Origin: Bradyrhizobium sp. 1(2017)
Lineage (GTDB): Bacteria; Pseudomonadota; Alphaproteobacteria; Rhizobiales; Xanthobacteraceae
Assembly: GCF_011602485.2 (NCBI RefSeq)
Contig: NZ_CP050022.2
Span: 2,686,001-2,750,000 of the forward strand
DNA: 64,000 bases
Direction of reading: 5' to 3'
Shown in pieces: positions 54,582 through 62,409 of the stretch. The first letter of the stretch is position 1, and each line of letters starts with the position of its first letter. A program made the position numbers and the translations under genes. Below the pieces are notes generated by a model. The model ran no database searches, was not told the origin of the DNA, and saw only the letters and a list, made by a program, of their open reading frames with translations.

Positions 54582-57500
54582 TCACGCCTGCCTATGCCGA
54601 GATCGGCATCACCACCAATTTTTCCTTTCTGCGCGGTGGCTCTGATCCGCGCGCCTATGTGCATCAGGCGAGCAAGCTCGGCATTCCCGCAATCGGCATC
54701 GCCGATCACAACACGCTCGCCGGCGTGGTGCGCGCCTACAAGGAGCTCGACAATGACAAGGTGCTGCAGAAGCCGAAGCTTTTGATCGGCGCACGCATCG
54801 TCCTCGTCGACGGCACGCCCGACATCCTGGTCTATCCGCGCGATCGCGCGGCCTATGGCCGGCTGTGCCAGCTTCTCACCAGGGGCAAGCGCGGCGACGA
54901 CATCACGCGGATCGAGAAGGGCGAATGCCGTCTCACCTTCGCCGATCTGCTGGAGTTTGCCGAAGGCCAATTGCTGGTCCTGACGCTGCCGCATCGCTTC
55001 GAGTCCGCGCAGGTACTGGATGTCCTGGCAAAGCTCAGGGACAGCCGCGCCGCGGGCGTGTGGCTGGCGGCGAGCCTGGTCTATCGCGGCGACGACCGGC
55101 GCCGTCTGGCGCGGCTCGATGATCTCGCGATGAAAGCGAAGGTCCCGCTGCTCGCGACCAACGAGGTGCTCTATCACGATCCCGCACGCCGTCCTCTCCA
55201 GGACGTGCTGACCTGCATCCGGGAAAAGACCACGATCGAAGCGATCGGGCGGAAGCTCGAAGCCAATGCCGAGCGCTTCCTGAAGACGCCGCGCGAGATG
55301 GCGCGGCTGTTCCGCGATGTCCCTGATGCGATCGCGGAGACCATGCGCTTTACGGACAAGATCGTTTTCTCGCTCGACCAGCTCAAATACCAATATCCGG
55401 ACGAGCCGGTGCCGCCGGGCAAGACCGCGCAAGGACATCTGGAGGATCTGACCTGGGCGGGTGTCGACAAATATTTCGGCGGCGAGATCGACGACAAGTT
55501 GCGCGCCACGCTCAAGAAGGAGCTCGCGCTGATCGCCGAGCTGAAATACGCGCATTACTTCCTCACCGTGCACGACATCGTGCATTACGCGCGCAGCCAG
55601 AACATTTTGTGCCAGGGCCGGGGATCGGCGGCGAATTCGGCCGTGTGTTACGTGCTCGGCGTTACCTCGGTTGATCCGACCAAGGTCGATCTGCTGTTCG
55701 AGCGCTTCATCTCCAAGGAGCGGCTGGAGCCGCCCGACATCGACGTCGATTTCGAGCATTCGCGGCGCGAGGAGGTGATGCAATATGTCTATCGCCGCTA
55801 CGGCCGCCACCGCGCCGCGATCATCGCCACCGTGATCCATTATCGCCCGCGCAGCGCCATCCGCGACGTCGGCAAGGCGCTGGGCCTGACCGAGGACGTC
55901 ACCGCCGCGCTCGCCGACACCGTCTGGGGAAGCTGGGGCAAGGGCCTCAACGACATGCAGGTCAGGCAGGCCGGGCTCGATCCCGACAATCCCATGATCA
56001 ACCTCGCGGTCGAGCTTGCGACCGAGCTAATCGAATTCCCGCGCCATCTCTCCCAGCATGTCGGCGGCTACGTGCTCACCCAGGACCGGCTCGACACCTA
56101 TGTGCCGATCGGCAACGCCGCGATGGACGACCGCACCTTCATCGAATGGGACAAGGACGACGTCGACGCGCTTCATATGATGAAGGTCGACGTGCTGGCG
56201 CTGGGCATGCTGACCTGCATCAGGAAATGTTTCGACTTGATCGCGGGCCACAAGGGGGAGCGCTGGGTACTGGCAAGCGTCCCGCAGGACGATCCTCATG
56301 TCTATGACATGCTATGCCGCGGAGAATCGCTTGGCGTGTTTCAGGTCGAAAGCCGCGCGCAGATGAACATGCTGCCGCGCCTGAAGCCGCGGACGTTCTA
56401 CGATCTCGTCATCGAGGTCGCGATCGTGCGGCCGGGACCGATCCAGGGGGACATGGTGCATCCTTATCTGAGGCGGCGGAACGGGCTCGAGAAGGTGAGC
56501 TATCCCTCGCCGTCGCCTGAGCATGGCCCCGCGGACGAACTCTACAAGGTGCTCCACAAGACAAAGGGTGTTCCCCTGTTTCAAGAACAGGCGATGCGCA
56601 TTGCGATCGAAGCGGCAAAATTCACCTCCGAGGAAGCCAACGGTCTGCGCCGCTCGATGGCGACTTTCCGCAATGTCGGCACCATCGGCCAGTACGAGGA
56701 GAAGCTGATCGGCAACATGGTCGCGCGTGGCTACGATCCCAATTTCGCCAGAAGCTGCTTTGACCAGATCAAGGGCTTTGGCTCCTACGGTTTTCCGGAG
56801 AGCCATGCCGCGAGCTTCGCGCAGCTCGTCTACATCTCGTCATGGTTGAAGCATTATCACCCCGACGCCTTCTGCTGCGGTCTTTTGAACTCGCAGCCGA
56901 TGGGCTTTTACGCGCCTGCGCAAATCGTCGGCGATGCCCGCAACAACGGCGTCGAGGTGCGCGACATCGACGTATCGTTCAGCTTTGCGCAGAACACGCT
57001 GGAGGAGGGGAGCGGTAAGTATTGCGCCGTGCGCCTCGGCTTCCGCCAGATCGATGGTTTCAACTGGATCGATCCGGATGAGGAGAGGCTAAAGCGCTCT
57101 CAGCTGTCACTCCGGGGCGCGCCACCTGGCGCGGGCCCGGAATCCATTGGGCCGCATTCACCTGGAGACATGGATTCCGGGCTCGCCGCTGACGCGACGC
57201 CCCGGAATGACAAGAGAGAGGACTGGGCCGATCGCATCGTCGCCGCTCGCAACCGCCGTCCCTTCACCTCGCTCGAAGATTTTGCGCGCGATACCGGTTT
57301 GCCCAAACGCGCACTGATCCTGCTGGCGGATGCCGACGCGTTCCGCTCGCTCGGGCTCGACCGCCGCGAGGCGCTATGGCAGGTGCGGCGGCTGCCCGAC
57401 GATGTGCCGCTGCCGCTGTTCGAGGCGGCGACCGCGCGCGAGCAGCCGGATGAAGGCGCAAAACCACTGCCTGTGATGCCGCGCGCGGAGCAAGTGGTCG

Positions 57501-58033
57501 CCGATTACCAGACTATCCGCCTGTCGCTGAAGGGGCATCCGATGGAATTCTTGCGCGAGATGTTCTCGCGGGAGCGCGTCGTCGCCTGCAAGGATGTCAA
57601 CCATGAGAACGAGCGGCGCCGCGTCCGCTGTGCCGGTGTAGTCCTGGTGCGGCAGCGGCCGGGCAGCGCCAGCGGCGTCGTGTTCATGACACTGGAGGAC
57701 GAGACCGGCATCGCCAATGTCGTGGTCTGGCCCAAGATCATGGAGCAATACCGCAAGGAGGTGATGGGCGCGCGCCTCATCCTGGTCGAAGGCTACATCC
57801 AGAGCAGCCCGGAAAAGGTGACGCATCTCATCGCCCAGCGCATGATCGACCGCTCGCACGATCTGGTCGGCCTCGCGGGCGATGCTTTGAGCCGCAAGCA
57901 TCCGGTGCCGGCAGGCGCCACCGTGGTCGAGCCGCTCAACGAAGACCCCCGCGCCCTCGCGGACATGCCGGCGCAGAAAGTCCGTCACCCCCGCAACGTT
58001 CGCATCCTGCCGCCATCGCGGGATTTTCATTGA
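54578..58033 (+). CDS. dnaE2: Error-prone DNA polymerase DnaE2
   Basis: DnaE2 is a C-family polymerase for damage-induced translesion synthesis. The 1151-aa protein has a PHP domain with a degenerate metal site (TTNFSFLRGGSDP), the palm acids Asp387/Asp389/Asp391 (PDIDVDFEH), fingers (VESRAQMNMLPRLKPR), an HhH region and a C-terminal OB domain (GVVFMTLEDETGIANVVVWP). Residues 843-878 (LSLRGAPPGAG to ATPRND) are encoded by an inserted palindromic repeat and are probably absent from relatives. ATG 54578 overlaps the imuB stop. The operon imuA-imuB-dnaE2 is under the LexA box. Confidence 0.96.
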   Translation: MITPAYAEIGITTNFSFLRGGSDPRAYVHQASKLGIPAIGIADHNTLAGVVRAYKELDNDKVLQKPKLLIGARIVLVDGTPDILVYPRDRAAYGRLCQLLTRGKRGDDITRIEKGECRLTFADLLEFAEGQLLVLTLPHRFESAQVLDVLAKLRDSRAAGVWLAASLVYRGDDRRRLARLDDLAMKAKVPLLATNEVLYHDPARRPLQDVLTCIREKTTIEAIGRKLEANAERFLKTPREMARLFRDVPDAIAETMRFTDKIVFSLDQLKYQYPDEPVPPGKTAQGHLEDLTWAGVDKYFGGEIDDKLRATLKKELALIAELKYAHYFLTVHDIVHYARSQNILCQGRGSAANSAVCYVLGVTSVDPTKVDLLFERFISKERLEPPDIDVDFEHSRREEVMQYVYRRYGRHRAAIIATVIHYRPRSAIRDVGKALGLTEDVTAALADTVWGSWGKGLNDMQVRQAGLDPDNPMINLAVELATELIEFPRHLSQHVGGYVLTQDRLDTYVPIGNAAMDDRTFIEWDKDDVDALHMMKVDVLALGMLTCIRKCFDLIAGHKGERWVLASVPQDDPHVYDMLCRGESLGVFQVESRAQMNMLPRLKPRTFYDLVIEVAIVRPGPIQGDMVHPYLRRRNGLEKVSYPSPSPEHGPADELYKVLHKTKGVPLFQEQAMRIAIEAAKFTSEEANGLRRSMATFRNVGTIGQYEEKLIGNMVARGYDPNFARSCFDQIKGFGSYGFPESHAASFAQLVYISSWLKHYHPDAFCCGLLNSQPMGFYAPAQIVGDARNNGVEVRDIDVSFSFAQNTLEEGSGKYCAVRLGFRQIDGFNWIDPDEERLKRSQLSLRGAPPGAGPESIGPHSPGDMDSGLAADATPRNDKREDWADRIVAARNRRPFTSLEDFARDTGLPKRALILLADADAFRSLGLDRREALWQVRRLPDDVPLPLFEAATAREQPDEGAKPLPVMPRAEQVVADYQTIRLSLKGHPMEFLREMFSRERVVACKDVNHENERRRVRCAGVVLVRQRPGSASGVVFMTLEDETGIANVVVWPKIMEQYRKEVMGARLILVEGYIQSSPEKVTHLIAQRMIDRSHDLVGLAGDALSRKHPVPAGATVVEPLNEDPRALADMPAQKVRHPRNVRILPPSRDFH
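57105..57212. repeat. Palindromic repeat inserted in frame in dnaE2
   Basis: The arms tgtcactccggggcgcg...cccggaatcca and tggattccggg...cgccccggaatgaca are near-complete inverted copies (~42 bases each) around a ~24-base centre. The element spans 108 bases, exactly 36 codons, with no stop in frame, and interrupts the HhH-OB linker of dnaE2. It shares arm ends with 26-50 and 47638-47677. Confidence 0.85.
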
Positions 58034-58105
58034 GGTCTGGCGCGGGGCGCCGTGGACCCGTTGGCTCGCAATGACAGATCTGCTGAGAGACTGCGCGCCA
58101 CAGTC

Positions 58106-58189
58106 GTCATGCCCGGGCTTGACCCGGGCATCCACATCTTTCCGAGTGCGCAGTGGCGGGTGGATGGCCGGATCAAGCCCGGCCATGAC
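58106..58189. repeat. Palindromic repeat (GTCATG-CCGGG-CTTGA type)
   Basis: The arms gtcatgcccgggcttgacccgggcatccac and gtggatggccggatcaagcccggccatgac are near-complete inverted copies around a short centre. The element lies between the convergent dnaE2 and SDR genes and could end both transcripts. Confidence 0.88.
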
Positions 58190-58214
58190 GGCGGAGGGAG
58201 CCTGAACGAACGTC

Positions 58215-58985
58215 CTAGAAATTCACCCGGTTCGAGATCGCCCCATCCACGACGAGGTTCGATCCCGTGGTGAACCCCGACACCGGGCTCGCCAAAAACA
58301 CGGCCGCGCTCGCGATTTCCTGCGGCGTGGCCATGCGGCCGGTCGGGTTGCGCTTCATCGCGTCGTTGTAACGCTCGGGCATGTTCTGCTCGATCATGTT
58401 CCAGACGCCGCCTTTGAAATAGACGGTGCCGGGCGAGACCACGTTGACGCGAATCTTCTTCTTCGCGTATTGCCGCGCCAGGCCCTTGGCCATGTGGATC
58501 AGCGCCGCCTTGATCGGGCCGTAGGAGCTGTCCGTGTCCGCCTGCGCCGCGGAGATCGACGAGATGATCACAAAGGCCGCATCGCCGCTTCTGGCGCCGT
58601 TCGCTTCGAGGAACGGCCGGGCGGCATCGAACGCATGCACGGCGCCGAGCACGTCGAGCCGAAAATTCTGCTCCCACGATGCGGGATCGCCGCCCTGCGC
58701 CATCGCGCCGGCATTGGAGAACAGCAGATCGATGCCGCCGAGTTCCTTTGCCGCGCCTTCGATCCAGCTTTTCAGCGCAGCGCCGTCGGTGACGTCGACC
58801 GTGCCGCCAGTCGCGTTGACGCCGCTCGCCTTCAATTCAGTGACGGTCGCCGCAACCTGATCGGCGTTGCGCGCGCATACCGCGACATTGGCGCCTTCGC
58901 CGGCCAGCGTCGCCGCGATCGCCCGCCCGATGCCGCGCGTGCCGCCGAGCACGATGGCGTTCCTTCCTTTGAGGCCGAGATCCAT
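58215..58985 (-). CDS. SDR-family NAD(P)-dependent oxidoreductase
   Basis: This 256-aa classical short-chain dehydrogenase has the cofactor motif GGTRGIGRAI (residues 14-23, with an unusual Gly-Gly-Thr start), NAG (LLFSNAGAMAQ), the catalytic Ser in IISSISA and the YxxxK motif in SSYGPIKAAL. The end TGSNLVVDGAISNRVNF is typical of the family. Alcohol/ketone interconversion is expected; the substrate is unknown. ATG 58985 has aagga upstream. Confidence 0.92.
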   Translation of the reverse strand: MDLGLKGRNAIVLGGTRGIGRAIAATLAGEGANVAVCARNADQVAATVTELKASGVNATGGTVDVTDGAALKSWIEGAAKELGGIDLLFSNAGAMAQGGDPASWEQNFRLDVLGAVHAFDAARPFLEANGARSGDAAFVIISSISAAQADTDSSYGPIKAALIHMAKGLARQYAKKKIRVNVVSPGTVYFKGGVWNMIEQNMPERYNDAMKRNPTGRMATPQEIASAAVFLASPVSGFTTGSNLVVDGAISNRVNF

Positions 58986-59035
58986 TGTCTGGTTTTCCTT
59001 TTTGTTGCGCGAATGAGACGGAGTGCCTCTCCAAT

Positions 59036-59157
59036 GTCATCCTGGCGAAAGCCAGGACCCATTACCACAAATCTCTGTTGTTGCGACGATGTCGTGGCCA
59101 ATGTGCATGTCAACGACATTCGCCGGGGTCATGGGTCCTGGCTTTCGCCAAGACGAC
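59036..59157. repeat. Palindromic repeat (GTCATCCTGGCGAAAGCCAGG type)
   Basis: The arms gtcatcctggcgaaagccaggacccat (from 59036) and atgggtcctggctttcgccaagacgac (to 59157) are inverted around ~65 bases. Each arm holds its own small hairpin (cctggc/gccagg). It lies upstream of the SDR gene. Confidence 0.85.
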
Positions 59158-59183
59158 ACCGCGTGTGTCGTTGACAGCGAGGC

Positions 59184-59471
59184 TCACTCCGGCGCCGCGC
59201 CCACCGGTGGGCCGCCGGGCGGACGATGCAGGAAGGTCAGCGAAGCGTAGGCGCCGGCCCAGGACCCGATTGCCGCGAAGGCGACATAGAAGGGGTTATC
59301 GGTGTAGCTGATCACCGCGTAGGAGGACAGCATGTACCAGATCGCGCTCCAGTTCGCCGCCGGGATGCGCTTGCGCGCGATCACGGCCGAGGTGAACATG
59401 ACATAGACCGCGTCGGTGGCAGCCGTTGCGATGAATACGGCGCCCGCGGTGAGGGGATCGATGGCGGCCAT
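59184..59471 (-). CDS. Small membrane protein of unknown function
   Basis: This 95-aa protein has three predicted helices: residues ~6-25 (TAGAVFIATAATDAVYVM), ~42-58 (WYMLSSYAVISY) and ~61-80 (FYVAFAAIGSWAGAYASL). A Pro/Gly-rich tail ends PPGGPPVGAAPE. It is not recognised as a named family. The frame extends upstream to 60203 on the minus strand but overlaps the divergent CoA-transferase gene there; GAAAGG precedes the ATG at 59471, supporting that start. Confidence 0.7.
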   Translation of the reverse strand: MAAIDPLTAGAVFIATAATDAVYVMFTSAVIARKRIPAANWSAIWYMLSSYAVISYTDNPFYVAFAAIGSWAGAYASLTFLHRPPGGPPVGAAPE

Positions 59472-59578
59472 TGCAATCCTTTCTGCGATCGTGGGAAGGT
59501 GAAAATTAGAGCATGATCCGGAAAAGTCTGCAGTGGTTTTCCGAGTACAATGCGCATCCGAACGGGAGAGAAGCGGCC

Positions 59579-60991
59579 ATGCTAAGCCCCGCCGACATTC
59601 TCGAGGACATCTGGACCTCCGCAGGCGGTGACGCGGCCGCCCTCGGCCACGTGCGGCTGACGGGTGAGGAGCCCCAGATCCCGTCCTCGTTTCGCGTCGC
59701 GGTTGCCGGGCAGACGACGATTGCCGCCGCTGGTCTCGCCGCCGCCGAAATCTGGCGAATGCGCGGCGGCGAGGTGCAGGACGTCTCCGTCGACATGCGC
59801 CACGCCGTCGCCGAATGCCGCTCGGAGCGCTATTTGCGCCTCGACGACAAGCCGCCGCCACCGGCCTGGGACGCCATCGCCGGCGTCTACAGGACCGGCG
59901 ACAATCGCTTCGTGCGCTGTCACACCAACTTTCCGCACCACCGTGACGCAGTCTGCAAGGTGCTGGCTTGCGAGCCGGAGCGCGAGAAGGTGCAAACCGT
60001 GCTGATGCAATGGAAGGGCGAGGATTTCGAGACCGCGGCTTACGCGGCGGGCGGTGTCGTTGCCCTGATGCGCAGCTACGACGAATGGTCTGCATTGCCG
60101 CAGGCGCGTGCGCTCGCGCAACTACCGCTGATCTCGATCGAGAAGATCGGCGAGGCCCCGCCAAAGCTGTGGCCGCAAAGATCATCGAACGGTGACCGTC
60201 CACTCGCAGGTCTTCGCGTGCTCGATCTCTCCCGCGTCATCGCGGGTCCCGTCGCTGGCCGCACGCTCGCCGCGCATGGCGCCGATGTGCTGCTCGTCTC
60301 AGGACCGGAGCTGCCCGCGATCGACTGGCTGACCATCGACACCGGCCGCGGCAAGCTCAGCACCTTCATCGAACTGAAGAGCGAGACAGGCAGGGCGCAG
60401 CTGCGCGAGATGTTGAAGGACGCAGACATCTTTTCGCAAGGCTATCGCCCGCGGGCGCTAGCGGCTCTTGGCTTCTCACCTGAAGACGCCGCGAAAATCA
60501 ATCCGGGCATCGTCTACGTGACCTTGTCAGCCTACGGCCATGCCGGTCCCTGGGCCGAGCGGCGAGGTTTCGACTCGCTGGTGCAGACCGCGACGGGCTT
60601 CAACCATGCCGAGGGACAGGCTGCAGGTATTGACGGTCCCAAGGAATTGCCGGCGCAGATGCTCGACCATGCCACCGGTTATCTGATGGCGTTCGGCGCC
60701 ATGATGGCCAAGGCACGCCAGGCCCGCGAAGGCGGCAGCTGGCACGTGCGCGTGTCGCTGGCGCAAACCGGGCGATGGCTGTGGAATCTCGGCCGGCTCG
60801 ACGGCGGACTGAACACCCCGGATCTTACGGGCGAGGCCGTACATACTGCGTTCATGGAAAGCATGCCATCTGGCTTCGGCATGTTGAAGGCAGTGCGCCA
60901 TTCGGCGCTGCTGTCGACGACGCCGGTACAATGGAGCCGTCCGGCAATGCCGCTGGGCAGTCATCCGGCACAGTGGCCGGTGCGAAGCTGA
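59579..60991 (+). CDS. Family III CoA-transferase (CaiB/BaiF-like), apparently circularly permuted
   Basis: This 470-aa protein is related to CaiB/BaiF CoA-transferases, which move CoA between carboxylic acids. The usual N-terminal signature (LAGLRVLDLSRVIAGPVAGRTLAAHGADV) lies at residues ~208-236, followed by the domain-like DADIFSQGYRPRALAALGFS and VTLSAYGHAGPWAERRGFDSLVQ. The segment normally found near the C-terminus (YRTGDNRFVRCHTNFPHH, then SYDEWSALPQARALAQLPL) occurs at ~100-190. The order is therefore permuted. ATG 59579 has gggagag upstream. The substrate is unknown. Confidence 0.8.
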   Translation: MLSPADILEDIWTSAGGDAAALGHVRLTGEEPQIPSSFRVAVAGQTTIAAAGLAAAEIWRMRGGEVQDVSVDMRHAVAECRSERYLRLDDKPPPPAWDAIAGVYRTGDNRFVRCHTNFPHHRDAVCKVLACEPEREKVQTVLMQWKGEDFETAAYAAGGVVALMRSYDEWSALPQARALAQLPLISIEKIGEAPPKLWPQRSSNGDRPLAGLRVLDLSRVIAGPVAGRTLAAHGADVLLVSGPELPAIDWLTIDTGRGKLSTFIELKSETGRAQLREMLKDADIFSQGYRPRALAALGFSPEDAAKINPGIVYVTLSAYGHAGPWAERRGFDSLVQTATGFNHAEGQAAGIDGPKELPAQMLDHATGYLMAFGAMMAKARQAREGGSWHVRVSLAQTGRWLWNLGRLDGGLNTPDLTGEAVHTAFMESMPSGFGMLKAVRHSALLSTTPVQWSRPAMPLGSHPAQWPVRS

Positions 60992-61027
60992 CATGAAGCT
61001 TACACGTCGCAAACTTTTAACGCCAAC

Positions 61028-61049
61028 CGCAAGGCGTCCTGCGCTTTTT
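61028..61049 (+). terminator. Probable rho-independent terminator
   Basis: The stem cgcaagg/cctgcg with a 3-base loop and one bulged A (61028-61043) is followed by TTTTT (61045-61049), 37 bases after the CoA-transferase stop. Confidence 0.5.
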
Positions 61050-61136
61050 AGGTTGTCTGAAATCAGAATTCGGCACTATTAGCGCGACCGATGAGGCAAT
61101 CATTTGCCGAGATCGTCGCAGAAACGACCGGGCTCA

Positions 61137-62381
61137 ATGGTAGTTGAAAATACCAAGCGATTGCAGGTATTTACAAAACGACGGATGATCACCTCCGTAG
61201 TTTTACTTGCGCTTGCCGGTGCCGGTGCCTACGGCTTCCCGTATTCGGGAGCCAAGCAAAAGAAGCATTCCGAGCTCTCGAGCCAGTCGCGCAAGAATGC
61301 GCAGAGCTTCACGCCGACGCCGTCCGAATGGGCGACGCTGACGATCGAGCCGGTCAAGGCCAAGAGCTTCCGGGCAGAGTATGTCACCGAAGGCAAGGTC
61401 GCGGTCGACGAGGACCGCTCGACGCCGGTGTTCTCCCCTTATGCAGGTCGGGTCACCAAGCTGCTCGCCAAGGCGGGCGAGATGTTGAAGCAAGGCCAAC
61501 CACTGTTCACGATCGAAGCCGCCGACACGGTGCAGGCCCAGAACGATTTCATCGCCGCGATGACCTCGCAGAACAAGGCGAGGTCGGCGCTCGAGCTCTC
61601 CGATATCCAGTTCAAGCGCGCAAAGGACCTCTATGAGGGCCACGCCATTCCGCTGAAGGACTATCAGCAGGCGGAAGCGACCCAGGTCCAGGCGCGTAAC
61701 GACATGCGCTCCTCGGGAACGGCGCTGGAAGCCGCGCGCAACAAGCTGCGCATCCTCGGCTTTACCGACGAGACCATCTCTGCGTTTCAGGAGAAGGGCG
61801 TCATCAACCCGGAAATCACGATCTATTCGCCGATCTCGGGCACCGTCGTGCAGCGCAAGATCGGCCCCGGCCAGTATGTCAACTCCGGGGCCAGCGATCC
61901 GGTCTTCGTGATCGGCGACCTCTCCACGGTCTGGCTCACTGCGTTCGTGCGCGAAAGCGATGCGGCGGCGATCTGCATCGGCCAGGACATCACCGTCAAC
62001 GTCATGGCACTGCCGGGTCGGCCGCTGTCCGCCCGTATCAACTACGTCGCCGCTGCGATCGATCCCGGCACCCGCCGTCTCCTGGTCCGCGCCACCATCG
62101 ACAACAAGGACGGCCTGCTCAAGCCGGAGATGTTCGCCAACGTCACGATCTACTCGGCCGGCGACCGCGCCGCACCAGCGGTGCCGAAACAGGCTTTGAT
62201 CTATGAAGCCGACAAGGTCCGCATCTGGGTCGCGCGCGACGACAAATCGGTCGAGCTGCGCCAGATCAAGACCGGCCTCATCAACGGCAACCTTGTCGAG
62301 GTCACCAGCAATCTGAACCCCGGCGAGCAGATCGTCACCAAAGGCAGCCTGTTCATCGACCGCGCGGCGTCCGGCAGCTGA
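61137..62381 (+). CDS. RND efflux periplasmic adaptor (CusB/CzcB-like)
   Basis: This 414-aa membrane-fusion protein has an N-terminal signal/anchor (~residues 17-35, ITSVVLLALAGAGAYG) and a lipoyl/barrel-sandwich half (VFSPYAGRVTKLLAKAGEMLKQGQPLF). A helical hairpin (~140-200), the second lipoyl half (IYSPISGTVVQRKIGPGQYVNSG) and a beta-barrel and membrane-proximal domain follow. It joins the inner-membrane RND pump to an outer-membrane channel. ATG 61137 is used; TTG 61104 and ATG 61185 are possible. The permease gene follows after 28 bases. No outer-membrane factor gene is seen before the window ends. Confidence 0.9.
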   Translation: MVVENTKRLQVFTKRRMITSVVLLALAGAGAYGFPYSGAKQKKHSELSSQSRKNAQSFTPTPSEWATLTIEPVKAKSFRAEYVTEGKVAVDEDRSTPVFSPYAGRVTKLLAKAGEMLKQGQPLFTIEAADTVQAQNDFIAAMTSQNKARSALELSDIQFKRAKDLYEGHAIPLKDYQQAEATQVQARNDMRSSGTALEAARNKLRILGFTDETISAFQEKGVINPEITIYSPISGTVVQRKIGPGQYVNSGASDPVFVIGDLSTVWLTAFVRESDAAAICIGQDITVNVMALPGRPLSARINYVAAAIDPGTRRLLVRATIDNKDGLLKPEMFANVTIYSAGDRAAPAVPKQALIYEADKVRIWVARDDKSVELRQIKTGLINGNLVEVTSNLNPGEQIVTKGSLFIDRAASGS

Positions 62382-62409
62382 TCGACGACCCAAGAAATTG
62401 AAGACCTGA

